Of a stretch of DNA of 64,000 nt, positions 1 through 8,262 are shown one piece after another. Origin of the DNA: Alphaproteobacteria bacterium (lineage in GTDB: Bacteria > Pseudomonadota > Alphaproteobacteria > Micropepsales > Micropepsaceae); assembly GCA_016124635.1 (NCBI GenBank), contig WGNJ01000001.1, positions 186,001-250,000 on the forward strand, read 5' to 3'. The position numbers were made by a program, and so were the translations under genes. A model generated the notes under the pieces. That model was given only the letters and a program-made list of their open reading frames with translations. It was not told where the DNA came from and ran no database searches. Every line of letters begins with the position of its first letter. The first letter of the stretch is position 1.

Positions 1-904
1 GGTCGCGCACGCGCTCGCCATCGATCATCTGAGCGAGCAGCGGATGAAACGCGGCCGAAACCGGCGCCAAATGCGTGAACGGCGAGCCCGCTTCAAGCCC
101 GGAGACATAGGTGAACGTGCCCCCGTCGCTCATGCCGGTGAGCAAAAGCCGCTCGGGATCGACCGTCCAATTCGAACGGATGTAGTCGAGCATGCGCAGC
201 AGATTGGGCGTGTCGTCGTCGTCGCCCACCAAAGCCCATGTGCTTCCGACCGATGACGGCGCCACGAGAATGGCACCGCGCGAGCGCGCGTCGCGCAGCC
301 AGCTCCAAAGAAATTGTCGTCCGGTTCCGCTTCCGCCGTGTAGTGCCATCACCAGCGGCGACGCGCGGTCGGGCGAATAAGTTTCGGGTACGTAGAGCCA
401 GAACCCGCCGCGCTCGCCATCGGCCTCCGCCTCCTCCGCTGCGAAATGCATGACCCCGACGCGCTCGTGAGCATGCGGACGCATGAAACTCTCGGCGAGT
501 GCCGTGTCCGAGCGAACGGCCGGGTCGAGAAAGAACCGGTTCACCGGCGGCAGCACATCGGCGAGCGGATAAAGCGCCTCGAGCCCCTGGGCGACAAAAC
601 GGAAAGCACGAATGACGCCGCGAACATCGCCCCCGCCCTCCAACACCTCGCGCAACGCTGCATAGGATCGAAGCGCGGCATCGCTCGACGCGTCGAGCGC
701 GCGTTTGATATCGCCAAAACCTGCAAGCGCCTCGTCGTGTTGCGCTCGGGCCGCCTTCAAATCTTCGTCGGGCGTCCCGATCTGCGCCATCAGCGAGGCA
801 AAGCGCGGTGGATGAAAGTGCCGCGCCACCAGGAACAACACCTCGAACGCCCGCACGAGCGGCTGAAGTACGGCAATGAGCGCGTCGGCTTCGCGTCGAT
901 CCAT
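1..904 (-). CDS. Alpha/beta hydrolase, esterase/PHB-depolymerase-like (3' end cut by window edge)
   Basis: The leftward frame is open from an ATG at 904 to the window edge, giving about 301 visible residues. The N-terminal ~130 residues are helical and unrecognised. They are followed by an alpha/beta-hydrolase core: strand and oxyanion segment ALHGGSGTG near residue 188, then the nucleophile elbow GMSDGG with Ser intact near residue 258. This is the pattern of PHB-depolymerase/feruloyl-esterase-like serine hydrolases; the His end of the triad lies outside the window. An in-frame stop lies 16 codons upstream of the ATG, so the start is well fixed. It is the last visible gene of the leftward operon led by the ArsR-ArsC fusion, 51 nt after the membrane-protein gene. 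Substrate unknown. Confidence 0.75.
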   Translation of the reverse strand, partial: MDRREADALIAVLQPLVRAFEVLFLVARHFHPPRFASLMAQIGTPDEDLKAARAQHDEALAGFGDIKRALDASSDAALRSYAALREVLEGGGDVRGVIRAFRFVAQGLEALYPLADVLPPVNRFFLDPAVRSDTALAESFMRPHAHERVGVMHFAAEEAEADGERGGFWLYVPETYSPDRASPLVMALHGGSGTGRQFLWSWLRDARSRGAILVAPSSVGSTWALVGDDDDTPNLLRMLDYIRSNWTVDPERLLLTGMSDGGTFTYVSGLEAGSPFTHLAPVSAAFHPLLAQMIDGERVRD

Positions 905-955
905 GGCACCATCCGTTTCGTCGGGATGATAACCGAAGATCGGCGGTGAAAGTGA

Positions 956-1378
956 TTAGAGATAGCGCGCCGACGTCATGGCAACGATTGTGATGACGAG
1001 GAGTCCCGCGGAAATCCGGTAGGCCATCGCAACGCGTTTGCGCGCTGCGGTGTCTTCGGACGCCGCGCCGTTCGCCGCCCCGCGCCGTAGCTGTCGCAGG
1101 CTGAGCCCCGCGAACATGCCTTGCACACCGGCCGCGATGATGGCCGAGAGCGCGCCCACCGCGAGCACTTGCTCGGCTTCGCCGAAATAGCCGCCGCCAT
1201 GCGTCAGCTTCCAAAGATAGCCGCCCGACAACACGGCGATTGTCGCCGCCGCCATCTGCGGCGCGAACAGCCGCTCGGCCGACGTCCCGCCGATGCGCGC
1301 GAGTGCGAAAGTCGTCCCCGCCCAATAGACAGCGGCCAGCACGTGCACGGCGACGGTCGCGATGAGTGCGATCTGCAT
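956..1378 (-). CDS. Small integral membrane protein, four predicted TM helices
   Basis: A 140-aa hydrophobic protein with about four membrane segments (residues ~2-22, 42-58, 70-90, 118-136) and a short polar loop rich in Arg and Ala before the last helix. The first helix carries HVLAAVYWAG, reminiscent of small heme/copper-associated membrane proteins (CopD or DUF2269-like), but I cannot assign a family. It lies 33 nt downstream of the VOC gene and 51 nt upstream of the hydrolase, so it is probably co-transcribed with the arsenic-type regulator. No arsenite-pump signature is present, and at 140 aa it is far too short for ArsB or Acr3. Confidence 0.7.
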   Translation of the reverse strand: MQIALIATVAVHVLAAVYWAGTTFALARIGGTSAERLFAPQMAAATIAVLSGGYLWKLTHGGGYFGEAEQVLAVGALSAIIAAGVQGMFAGLSLRQLRRGAANGAASEDTAARKRVAMAYRISAGLLVITIVAMTSARYL

Positions 1379-1411
1379 CTTGCGAACTCCGAAGTGGTGG
1401 CGCGATGGGTC

Positions 1412-1801
1412 TCAGCGCTGCGCGGGCTGAAACAACTCGACGACGTTGCCGGCAGGATCCTGCAGCAGGGTCTGCTTGCCGCCCGGTCCCGACAGGATGT
1501 CGTTGCGAAACTTGGCGCCCGCGTCGCGAAGCTTCGTGACCTCAGCCTCGATGTCGTCGACGATAAGGTGGATGCGATTCCAACCACCGGGTCCGGGCTT
1601 TGCGCCGTCCGGCATCGCGCGCCCCGCGGAGCTCGTAGGGCCGCTGAGCAGCAGGCGCAGCTTGCCGCGCGCAACGTCGGCGAAGGCCGGCGGAAAATTC
1701 GTCAGCACCGTGAAGTCGAGCATCTTTGTGTAGAACGCCACCGCTGCCGCGACGTCGTTGACCATGTAACGGACGCTCACCATCTCGTTCGGATTGGTCA
1801 T
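1412..1801 (-). CDS. VOC (glyoxalase/bleomycin-resistance) family protein
   Basis: A 129-aa single-domain vicinal-oxygen-chelate protein: first beta-alpha-beta unit YMVNDVAAAVAFYTKML and second unit starting HLIVDDIEAEV, ending with the typical DPAGNVVELFQP. The start ATG at 1801 overlaps the stop of the upstream ArsR-ArsC gene by 4 nt (ATGA), indicating translational coupling. The first metal-ligand position is Tyr/Arg rather than His, and there is no adjacent cysteine pair, so it is not an obvious ArsI C-As lyase despite the context. A thiol-dependent or aromatic-ring-handling activity is possible; the substrate cannot be read from sequence. Confidence 0.88.
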   Translation of the reverse strand: MTNPNEMVSVRYMVNDVAAAVAFYTKMLDFTVLTNFPPAFADVARGKLRLLLSGPTSSAGRAMPDGAKPGPGGWNRIHLIVDDIEAEVTKLRDAGAKFRNDILSGPGGKQTLLQDPAGNVVELFQPAQR

Positions 1802-2622
1802 GATTTGCCTCTCCCTGTTGTCTTTCGTCGTGTCTTCCGCCTTGCCTTTCGCGGTTGGAGCTCGCGGTCGGCAAGCGCCACAAGCAGAAAGTCGATGCGG
1901 GTCACGAGTTCCGCGGCCGTTTGCTGGAACAGCGGATAGGTGACGTCGTCGGCATCGCCCGTCGCGGGATTCGGGATGCTCCAATGGATCGTCTCGGGAT
2001 GTTCGGGAAACGGCGGGCACACCTCGCGCACGCGGTCGCAAAGGCTAATCACGAGGTCGAACCGTTCCTTCGCGAACACGTCGAGATGCTTCGAGGCTTG
2101 GCCGCTGAGGTCGAGGCCGTGCTCTTCGCGCATCACGCGCACGGCGTTCGGATGCAACGGCTTCGGATGACTGCCGGCGCTCACCGCCGCGATCGCGCCG
2201 CCCGAGCGGACCTTCGCCAGCGCTTCGGCCATCTGCGATCGCGCGCTGTTGCCCGTGCACAGGAAGAGAACCTTCACCTTGCCGATCCGCTTGTCGTCGC
2301 GCTTGGGGGGCGCAAGGCGAAGACCCGGATGCAGCGCGCCGCCGGTTGCCGACAACAGCCGGCCGAAGCGCGCGAGATCGAGCACGTAATAATTGTCGCG
2401 TCCGTCGGCGGCGCTGCGCCGCGCCGAAACCAAGCGCCGGTCGCGCAATTTTCCGAGGTGATAGGAGACGAGGTTCTGCGGCTCACCGACGAGCCCGGTC
2501 AGCTCGTGCACCATGCGATCGCTCCGCCCAAGTTCGCTGAGAAGACGCCAACGCAAGGGATGCCCGGCGAGTTGCAAAAACTCGAGCGGAGCGACGTCCG
2601 GCTGAAGGAGCTGCGTGTTCAT
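1798..2622 (-). CDS. ArsR-type regulator fused to LMW-phosphatase-type arsenate reductase (ArsC)
   Basis: A 274-aa two-domain protein. Residues ~10-100 form a winged helix of the ArsR type (LAGHPLRWRLLSELGRSD, then VGEPQNLVSYHLGKL as recognition helix). Residues ~117-250 form a low-molecular-weight tyrosine-phosphatase fold with the P-loop CTGNSARSQMAEA that defines thioredoxin-coupled arsenate reductases, and a later DPAT-like NPATGDADD segment. The C-terminal tail is a highly basic KARRKTRRKTTGRG stretch. ArsR-ArsC fusions are known, but here the usual efflux gene (arsB/acr3) is not adjacent. It heads a leftward operon; the ATG at 2622 sits directly beside a palindromic operator. The inducer could be arsenite or another oxyanion; ArsC activity is inferred from the intact P-loop. 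Confidence 0.9.
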   Translation of the reverse strand: MNTQLLQPDVAPLEFLQLAGHPLRWRLLSELGRSDRMVHELTGLVGEPQNLVSYHLGKLRDRRLVSARRSAADGRDNYYVLDLARFGRLLSATGGALHPGLRLAPPKRDDKRIGKVKVLFLCTGNSARSQMAEALAKVRSGGAIAAVSAGSHPKPLHPNAVRVMREEHGLDLSGQASKHLDVFAKERFDLVISLCDRVREVCPPFPEHPETIHWSIPNPATGDADDVTYPLFQQTAAELVTRIDFLLVALADRELQPRKARRKTRRKTTGRGKS

Positions 2623-2632
2623 GGCTTTACCA

Positions 2633-2674
2633 ATACATCAAATCATTTTGATACGTCAAGTACATTTGATGTAT
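2633..2674. promoter_or_regulatory. Palindromic ArsR-type operator upstream of the fusion gene
   Basis: Perfect 11-bp inverted arms ATACATCAAAT (2633-2643) and ATTTGATGTAT (2664-2674) flank an inner dyad TTGATACGTCAA (2648-2659). The TCAAA/TTTGA half-sites match the AT-rich dyads bound by ArsR/SmtB repressors. The site begins 10 bp upstream of the fusion gene's ATG, fitting autorepression. Confidence 0.75.
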
Positions 2675-2778
2675 TTGCAGAGCCTCGCACAACCGCCTAC
2701 CCCGCAGCACCCAAAAATGTTCAGCACGCGCGCCGTTTGATAAGATCGCCCGTGGGGTTCCTTTTGAAGGAACAGCAG

Positions 2779-3024
2779 ATGGACAGCACGTCATCGCCGC
2801 TAAGGGCGCTTGCACTGATCGCCGCCGGCGATTGGGATGGTGCGCATGAGATGGTGCAGGACGACGCGTCCGCCGCGGCGGCATGGGTGCACGCGCATCT
2901 TCACCGCATCGAAGGCGATTTGAACAACGCCGGCTATTGGTACGCGAAAGCCGGCAAGACACCGGCCAAAGGCGACCTCGCCGAGGAACGCCGCGCAATC
3001 GAAGCTGCACTCAGACGCGAATAG
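2779..3024 (+). CDS. Small conserved TPR-like helical protein
   Basis: An 81-aa soluble protein starting at ATG 2779 with the Shine-Dalgarno GAAGGAA just upstream (2767-2773). It reads as two or three helix pairs (SSPLRALALIAAGDWDGAH; AAAAWVHAHLHRIEGDLNNA; YWYAKAG), typical of a single tetratricopeptide-like unit. I recognise it as a kind of short conserved proteobacterial protein without assigned function. It is divergent from the ArsR-ArsC operon and would share the operator-containing intergenic region (2623-2778), but the spacing suggests an independent promoter. Confidence 0.75.
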   Translation: MDSTSSPLRALALIAAGDWDGAHEMVQDDASAAAAWVHAHLHRIEGDLNNAGYWYAKAGKTPAKGDLAEERRAIEAALRRE

Positions 3025-3212
3025 ATTCTAATTCCGCGGAATGAGCACCGGACCGACGCTACGCGCGCCGCGTGTGCGGCCACGGCGGCGGAATCTGCCG
3101 TTGCGAATCAATCCGTCGCGTTCCCTAAAGATTTCTAAATATCAATCTAGCTTCGCGCGAGTCGAGCGATTCGAATGATTCGCAGTGATTTGCAAGAGCG
3201 GATGTACGTAAA

Positions 3213-3638
3213 ATGCCCACCGAACAGTTGTTCTCTCACATCTGGTGCGATGCCGCGGGGGCGTATCGCGCCGAATATCGCCTGGTCGTCGGCCACCCGA
3301 CGCACCCGCAAACGCGCTCCGGCGACTCCGCCAAGTTCCACACCGAGCGCGACGCGCGCCACTGGCTGAACCGCTTCGTGGTTCCGCTGATCCGCAAATG
3401 GAAGGCCTGGGCGGAAGATCTCGACTTCGGTCTGACGATCGAGCGCTGCTGGGTCAGGCAGGATGTCGACGGCGATCTGAAAATCGTGCCGCTCATCGAT
3501 GACGACTTCATGACCGACATGGAATTCGATCACCTCGCGCACGGCCTGCGCAATCTGCTGCCCACGGCGAAGCTGATCCGCTGGGCCCACGAAACCGCGG
3601 CCACCATGGAGGAGCGCGGCTTCGAGCAAATCGACTGA
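3213..3638 (+). CDS. Conserved hypothetical protein (141 aa)
   Basis: A 141-aa soluble protein without signal peptide or membrane segment, rich in Trp, His and acidic residues (HWLNRFVVPLIRKWKAWAEDLDFG near residues 50-75). No domain is recognised. Codon use matches the neighbours. It precedes the lytic transglycosylase gene by 115 nt. The ATG at 3213 is chosen because translation upstream in this frame gives no sensible extension; a weak GCGGATG lies about 10 nt upstream. No function is proposed. Confidence 0.6.
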   Translation: MPTEQLFSHIWCDAAGAYRAEYRLVVGHPTHPQTRSGDSAKFHTERDARHWLNRFVVPLIRKWKAWAEDLDFGLTIERCWVRQDVDGDLKIVPLIDDDFMTDMEFDHLAHGLRNLLPTAKLIRWAHETAATMEERGFEQID

Positions 3639-3753
3639 GCCCGTATTTCTAGCCACATTTGCGTGACGCCGCCCCCGCAGCGGTGCGGCAAACCGCACAG
3701 TGCCGTTCGAATTCCGGTTCCTTGGAACGCCAAGTCCTTGGATACTGGGCCCG

Positions 3754-5793
3754 ATGAACACGATCCATGTGACCCTGAGCGAGCCGAGACGCCGCGCCCG
3801 AACGGCAACGCGCGTCCTCGCTCTGTTGCTCGCCGTCGGCATAGCGCTGCTTGCCGCGCCGGCCCGCGCCGCCGATGCAGAACCAAGTGCCGAGGCGCTC
3901 GACGCGCTGACCAAAGCCTTCGCCGCTCAGGACACGCAAGACTGGGCGCAAGCGAAGACGCTGGCGCAGAACCAGCCCGCCGTCGTGCGCGACCTCGTGC
4001 AATGGCGTTATCTCTCGTCGCAAATATCCGGCGCGACCTTCGACGAGATCGATGCCTTCGTCACCGCGCACACCAATTGGCCCGGCCGCTTCCAACTGAT
4101 CCAGCGCGGCGAGGAAGCACTCCTGACGGGTTCGCTTGTCGACACCAAAGGCTCCGCCTGGTTCACGGCCCACGCGCCGCGCACCAGCGGCGGCTGCCTC
4201 GCTTGGGCGAATTATCGGTTCGCGCACAATGAGAAACAGGCGGCGCTCTCAGACATCAGGCGTTGCTGGTTGTCGCTCATCCTGAAGCTCGACGATTATC
4301 AGAGCTGGACGACGGCGAGCGCGATGCCGCTGCCCGAAGCCGATCATCTCGCGCGCGCCGACGCGGCACTTTGGAACCGGGACATCGCGCGAGCTCACGA
4401 ACTCTTGGCCCTCTTGTCGGGAAGGGCGCAAAGCGCGGTCGACGCGCGGATCAAGATCCAAACGGGCGCGGCGCTCGATCTCGACGACGCCGTCGACGAC
4501 GCGCCCTCGCCCACTTGGGCCGCGACCCTCACCTACGATCAAGCGGTGCAGCAGCGAAAAGCAGGCAAGACGCAAGACGCCTGGTCGTGGCTGATGAAGG
4601 CCGACGACACCGGCACGCTCCCGCCGCAATATTCGCAAACCTGGTGGAGCGAGCACAATCTCGAGGCGCGCACCGCGCTCGACGCTGGCGAGGCTGACAC
4701 GGCCTACAAGCTCGCTGCGCGCAGCCATCTGACGCCCGACACGAATATCGCAGCCTATCTCGACGCCGAGTTCCTCGCCGGCTGGATCGCGCTGCGAAAT
4801 TTGAACGATCCGAAAAAAGCGCTCGTCCATTTCCAAAACGTCGAGACGGCGGCGAAGTCGCCGATCACGGGCGCCCGCGCCGACTATTGGAAGGCGCTCG
4901 CGCTGAAGGCGCGCGACGACGAGGAGAAGGCGCGCCAATCGCTTGACGAGGCGGCCGCCGCGCCGGCCGCGTTCTATGGCCGCCTCGCGCTCGAGATGCT
5001 GAAGGATGCGCCGCCAGCCGCAAGCCCGGCGTCCAAACCGTCGACCACGGCGGCAAGCGAAGACATCGAAGAGCTCGTCCAAGCCTCCGCAATTCTGCTC
5101 CGCATCGGCGACAACCGCCGCGCCAACGCCTTTGCCAACGCCGCGATCGACGGCTGCCAGTCGACGGCCTGCGCCACGGCGTTGAGCACGCGTCTCGCGA
5201 AGCTCGGCAACACCTATGGCGCGTTGCGCAGCGCCAAGAAGGCGCAGTCGCTCGGCGTGTCGCGTCAAGATCAACTGTATCCGCTGATCCAGCTGCCGCC
5301 GGCATGCGCGGCGTCCGGCGTTCCGCCCGCCCTCATCCTCGCGCTCATCCGTCAGGAGAGCGAGTTCGATCCCTCGGCCGTCAGCAATGCGAACGCGCGC
5401 GGCCTGCTTCAGCTTCTGCCCTCGACCGCAAAAGACGTGGCGCGGCGTTACGCGCTCGGCCGTGCCGACGCGGACGATCTCTTCAAGCCCGAAACGAACT
5501 TGGCGATCGGCTGCTATCACGTGAAGGATCTGCTCGACGCGTTCGGTGGTTCGTGGGTCTTGACGATCGCCGGTTACAACGCCGGCAAGTCGCGCATCCA
5601 AGGTTGGATCACAGCGCACGGCGATCCGCGCGACGCCAAGGTCGACGTCGTCGACTGGATCGAAGCGATCCCCTTCGACGAAACCCGCAACTACGTGATG
5701 CGCGTGCTCGAGAACGAGCTCGTCTACAAGACCCGCCGCGGCGAACAACTGCAACCGCAGGAGCTCAGCCAAATCCTCCGCCCCTCCCCTTGA
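3754..5793 (+). CDS. Soluble lytic murein transglycosylase (Slt70 type)
   Basis: A 679-aa periplasmic enzyme that cleaves peptidoglycan glycan strands with 1,6-anhydro product formation. Starting at ATG 3754 gives an Arg-rich N-region, a hydrophobic core (VLALLLAVGIALLAA) and an ARAADA cleavage site; a longer in-frame reading from 3700 would bury this signal. Residues ~30-500 are the all-helical U/L-type superhelix. The SLT catalytic domain spans ~510-650, with RQESEFDP (catalytic Glu about residue 534), GLLQLLPSTA and the late AGYNAG motif. The length is slightly above E. coli Slt70. The following DHFR-like gene starts only 13 nt later and is probably co-transcribed. Confidence 0.93.
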   Translation: MNTIHVTLSEPRRRARTATRVLALLLAVGIALLAAPARAADAEPSAEALDALTKAFAAQDTQDWAQAKTLAQNQPAVVRDLVQWRYLSSQISGATFDEIDAFVTAHTNWPGRFQLIQRGEEALLTGSLVDTKGSAWFTAHAPRTSGGCLAWANYRFAHNEKQAALSDIRRCWLSLILKLDDYQSWTTASAMPLPEADHLARADAALWNRDIARAHELLALLSGRAQSAVDARIKIQTGAALDLDDAVDDAPSPTWAATLTYDQAVQQRKAGKTQDAWSWLMKADDTGTLPPQYSQTWWSEHNLEARTALDAGEADTAYKLAARSHLTPDTNIAAYLDAEFLAGWIALRNLNDPKKALVHFQNVETAAKSPITGARADYWKALALKARDDEEKARQSLDEAAAAPAAFYGRLALEMLKDAPPAASPASKPSTTAASEDIEELVQASAILLRIGDNRRANAFANAAIDGCQSTACATALSTRLAKLGNTYGALRSAKKAQSLGVSRQDQLYPLIQLPPACAASGVPPALILALIRQESEFDPSAVSNANARGLLQLLPSTAKDVARRYALGRADADDLFKPETNLAIGCYHVKDLLDAFGGSWVLTIAGYNAGKSRIQGWITAHGDPRDAKVDVVDWIEAIPFDETRNYVMRVLENELVYKTRRGEQLQPQELSQILRPSP

Positions 5794-5806
5794 GGAGAGT
5801 TGCAGC

Positions 5807-6337
5807 ATGGCAAAGATCGTCTTCGCGATGAACGTGTCGCTCGACGGCTACGTCGACCACGACGCGTTCGCGCCCGGTCAAAAGCTCTTTCGTCACTGGA
5901 TCGAGCAAACGCGCGCCCAGACCGGCAGCATTTACGGACGCGTCCTTTACGAGGTCATGCGCTATTGGGACGAAGACGATCCGCAGTGGACGGCGGACTT
6001 GCGCGACTTCGCGCTGGCCTGGCGCGCCCTTCCGAAATGGGTCGTGTCGCGCTCGCTCAAATCCGTCGGCCCCAACGCGACGCTCATCCGTGGCGACGTC
6101 GAGGCGGCGATACGCGACCTGAAGGCGAAGCACGCGGGCGAGATCGACATCGGCGGGCCGGCGCTCGCGCACAGCCTCGGCGAAATGGGTCTTGTCGACG
6201 AGTATCGCCTCTACGTCCGACCCGTCGTGCTTGGCCGCGGCAAGCCGTTCTTTGCCGGCCCTCGCCCGCCGCTCCGCCTCGTCGCCAACGAGCTCATCGG
6301 GGAAGACGCGATGCGGCTCACCTACGTTCCCGCCTAA
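5807..6337 (+). CDS. Dihydrofolate reductase-like / RibD C-terminal family protein
   Basis: A 176-aa protein of the RibD-C/DHFR superfamily: N-terminal strand and SLDGYVD motif (residues ~8-18), the IYGRVLYEVM segment and C-terminal VDEYRLYVRPVVLGRGKPFF followed by a final strand. These single-domain NADPH-dependent reductase homologues are common in proteobacteria; true substrates are mostly unknown. The start ATG is preceded by GAGGAGAGTTG, a strong ribosome-binding site, 13 nt after the transglycosylase stop. It is not the folate-pathway FolA, which lacks the SLDGY signature. Confidence 0.85.
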   Translation: MAKIVFAMNVSLDGYVDHDAFAPGQKLFRHWIEQTRAQTGSIYGRVLYEVMRYWDEDDPQWTADLRDFALAWRALPKWVVSRSLKSVGPNATLIRGDVEAAIRDLKAKHAGEIDIGGPALAHSLGEMGLVDEYRLYVRPVVLGRGKPFFAGPRPPLRLVANELIGEDAMRLTYVPA

Positions 6338-6387
6338 TCGCGAAAGAGGCGTTCGCGACCGCCGTCACTCAAACGACGCTACATTGA

Positions 6388-6552
6388 TACCGCCCCCGCT
6401 GCGGGGCGGTCGAACCGTATTGAGCGCGGGAACGCGCGAAATCGGTTCGGGTGGGGGGACACCGCTCAAGTCGCTTCGAACGCGCAGCCCCCCACCCGAT
6501 CCTTCTCACCCTTTGGGCTCGAACGATCGACCGCGCCGCGGAGGGGGCGGTA
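6388..6552. repeat. Long imperfect inverted-repeat intergenic element
   Basis: Left arm 6388-6413 (begins TACCGCCCCCGCTGC) and right arm 6527-6552 (ends GGAGGGGGCGGTA) are near-perfect reverse complements over about 26 bp. An inner pair, GGGTGGGGGG and CCCCCCACCC, lies between them, so the whole 165-bp block can fold into one long hairpin. It fills the space between two convergent genes and resembles two other GC-rich palindromic blocks in this window (near 11430 and 20808). Confidence 0.7.
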
Positions 6553-6576
6553 CCAGCTCACGCGTCAGTGGCGATA

Positions 6577-7011
6577 TCAAGCCACGCCGAGTTTCCCGCG
6601 CTCGCCCTCGCGCGGCGTCGCGAGGTCTTCGGGCGACACGTACCCTTCGAGATCCGCCGCCTCGAAGAACGGGCGCAGCTCCATCGCCCCCCGCGCTCCG
6701 GGAATAACCGGCGCGCGCGCGACCCAGGCCATCGCCTCGTCCATATCCTTGACCTGCCAGATCGAGAACCCGGCGATCATCTCCTTCGCCTCGGCGAACG
6801 GCCCGTCGATGATGGTGCGCCCGCCATCGTCGAAGACGACGCGCTTGCACGTGCCGTCGTTCTTCAAGCCCGCGGCCGCCACGAACACCCCGGCTTTCAC
6901 CAGCTCCTCGGTGAACCGGTCCATCGCCGCAAACGCCTCCAGCGCCTCGGGCGTCGGCGGCTGGCTCGCATCGATGCAGTCCACGGTTTTCGAAATCACC
7001 ATCACCCGCAT
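6577..7011 (-). CDS. YCII-related (DGPF) family protein
   Basis: A 144-aa protein with the family signature IIDGPFAEAKEMIAGF (residues ~68-83) and N-terminal beta strand MRVMVISK. YCII/DGPF proteins form ferredoxin-like alpha/beta dimers and often neighbour ECF sigma factors; no sigma factor is present here. The C-terminal ~45 residues (APVIPGARGAMELRPFFEAAD...) extend beyond the core, as in many proteobacterial members. It is convergent with the DHFR-like gene, with the large inverted repeat between them. Biochemical role unknown. Confidence 0.85.
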   Translation of the reverse strand: MRVMVISKTVDCIDASQPPTPEALEAFAAMDRFTEELVKAGVFVAAAGLKNDGTCKRVVFDDGGRTIIDGPFAEAKEMIAGFSIWQVKDMDEAMAWVARAPVIPGARGAMELRPFFEAADLEGYVSPEDLATPREGERGKLGVA

Positions 7012-7166
7012 GCGCCTATCTCCTTGGGTCCTGAGCCGGCCCCTAATGGCCTCTCACGAGAGACGTCGAACGACCTTGGCCGGGATCGACATGGGGCTAG
7101 GATTTTTTTGGACGTTAGAACCCGGCGATGGAAACTGTCACACCTGGCCTCAAACATTAGCGGTCC

Positions 7167-7853
7167 CTACTCCGCGGCAGCTGCGAAATCAGCGGCGTTG
7201 TCAATTGTCGCTTTTGAGATTGTATTGCGAATCGTCGCAAGTAGTTGATCCGCGCGTCTGGCCTGCTCGAGACGAAGCAATTTCGTTTTCATCATGGGGA
7301 ACAAATATACCTGCCCCACAATCTCTCGAAGAACGTTGGTGAGGTGCTCCGCGGGATTGTCAACCGGTGGAGGACCTTCCTCGTCATCTACCTCGAACAG
7401 CTCACGGATGTTGGATTGAAAGCGACCGATCTTCACATACGTCGGGTCGGTAAATTTGAATTCAAAGATGCGGGTCAGCGCGGTGAGGCGGTCTAGATAA
7501 TCAACCAATTTGGCGCGCTCAGAGTCCGCTAGCGCCGCATACAGCACGAGCTCCTTTCCTTTCAGACGGTTGCGGGCATTGTTCAACTCGGGCCGCAGTT
7601 TGTCTTTGAATTTGGAGCTTTCACCGTTGGAGATAATATAATTTAGAAGCGCGACCAGTCGATCTATGTAATCCGAATGCGTCTCAAGAAATCCGCGCAA
7701 TTCTCGCCTACGGCGACCACCAGTTGCCAGACTTAAGATCGTCGTCGCGAACCCGCCGTATACGACGGTATCGACAAGCCTCTTTGGCAGATCGTTGGTC
7801 GCGTAGTCTTGAAAAAAGGCGCTGACTGCATTGGCAATAGCATTCGCGTCCAC
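7167..7853 (-). CDS. Unknown helical protein in accessory region
   Basis: A 228-aa protein with no recognised domain. It is mostly helical, with a moderately hydrophobic stretch (VDTVVYGGFATTILSLATGG, residues ~27-46) followed by a basic RRRRELR cluster, then amphipathic helices, a PPPVDNP linker near residue 160 and a Lys/Arg-rich C-terminal helix. The hydrophobic stretch could be a membrane anchor or buried helix. Base composition and codon use (more AT-rich third positions) differ from the flanking housekeeping genes, as in the cyclase genes that follow, which suggests acquired DNA. Confidence 0.6.
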   Translation of the reverse strand: MDANAIANAVSAFFQDYATNDLPKRLVDTVVYGGFATTILSLATGGRRRRELRGFLETHSDYIDRLVALLNYIISNGESSKFKDKLRPELNNARNRLKGKELVLYAALADSERAKLVDYLDRLTALTRIFEFKFTDPTYVKIGRFQSNIRELFEVDDEEGPPPVDNPAEHLTNVLREIVGQVYLFPMMKTKLLRLEQARRADQLLATIRNTISKATIDNAADFAAAAE

Positions 7854-8262
7854 GGCGTCCCCCTACACCAGTGAAGACATCTAGCCGCAGGTAGGCTAAG
7901 GGGACGAGCCGCAATGGGTCACACCATCGGAAATTTTTGCCAGCTCGCAAGCGGCTGGTGAGCGCGGTTCTTTCTTTCCCCTTGCGAATGTCTGCAATCG
8001 ATAACCTGCGACCTCAAATCCCACACATTTTCAGCGAACGAGCCGCCTCGTTCCATCAGTGAAGCAACAGGCGAGCCATTAGTGCGATGAGCGAAGTGCC
8101 AGTCATGGCTCGGCGCGACGCCTGCCCAAATCGTAATGATGCCCGAATTGCGGCGGCGCGCAGAGCCCGCGGGGGTTTCTCGCCAATCTCACGCGGCAAG
8201 TGAGCCAATTGAATAGACTCACTTGCTCAACAGTGCTGTGATTGCCCGGCGCTGCCATTGTG
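7854..8262. other. Non-coding stretch with a small hairpin
   Basis: About 400 bp without a convincing reading frame. It contains inverted arms AAGTGAG (8198-8204) and CTCACTT (8218-8224), a possible weak terminator 40 bp beyond the stop of the leftward cyclase gene. No tRNA, integrase or repeat array is visible. Confidence 0.4.

Noticed and set aside
93..1325. 410-aa minus-strand reading frame covering two genes
   Set aside because: Extremely Arg/Gly-rich, spans the membrane protein and the hydrolase out of frame, and has no domain. It is a frame shadow in high-GC DNA.
1412..1801. ArsI C-As lyase identity for the VOC protein
   Set aside because: No cysteine pair or ArsI-type metal ligands are present despite arsenic-type context.
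4249..5808. 519-aa antisense frame over the lytic transglycosylase
   Set aside because: Shadow of the SLT gene with low-complexity Arg-rich composition and no motif.
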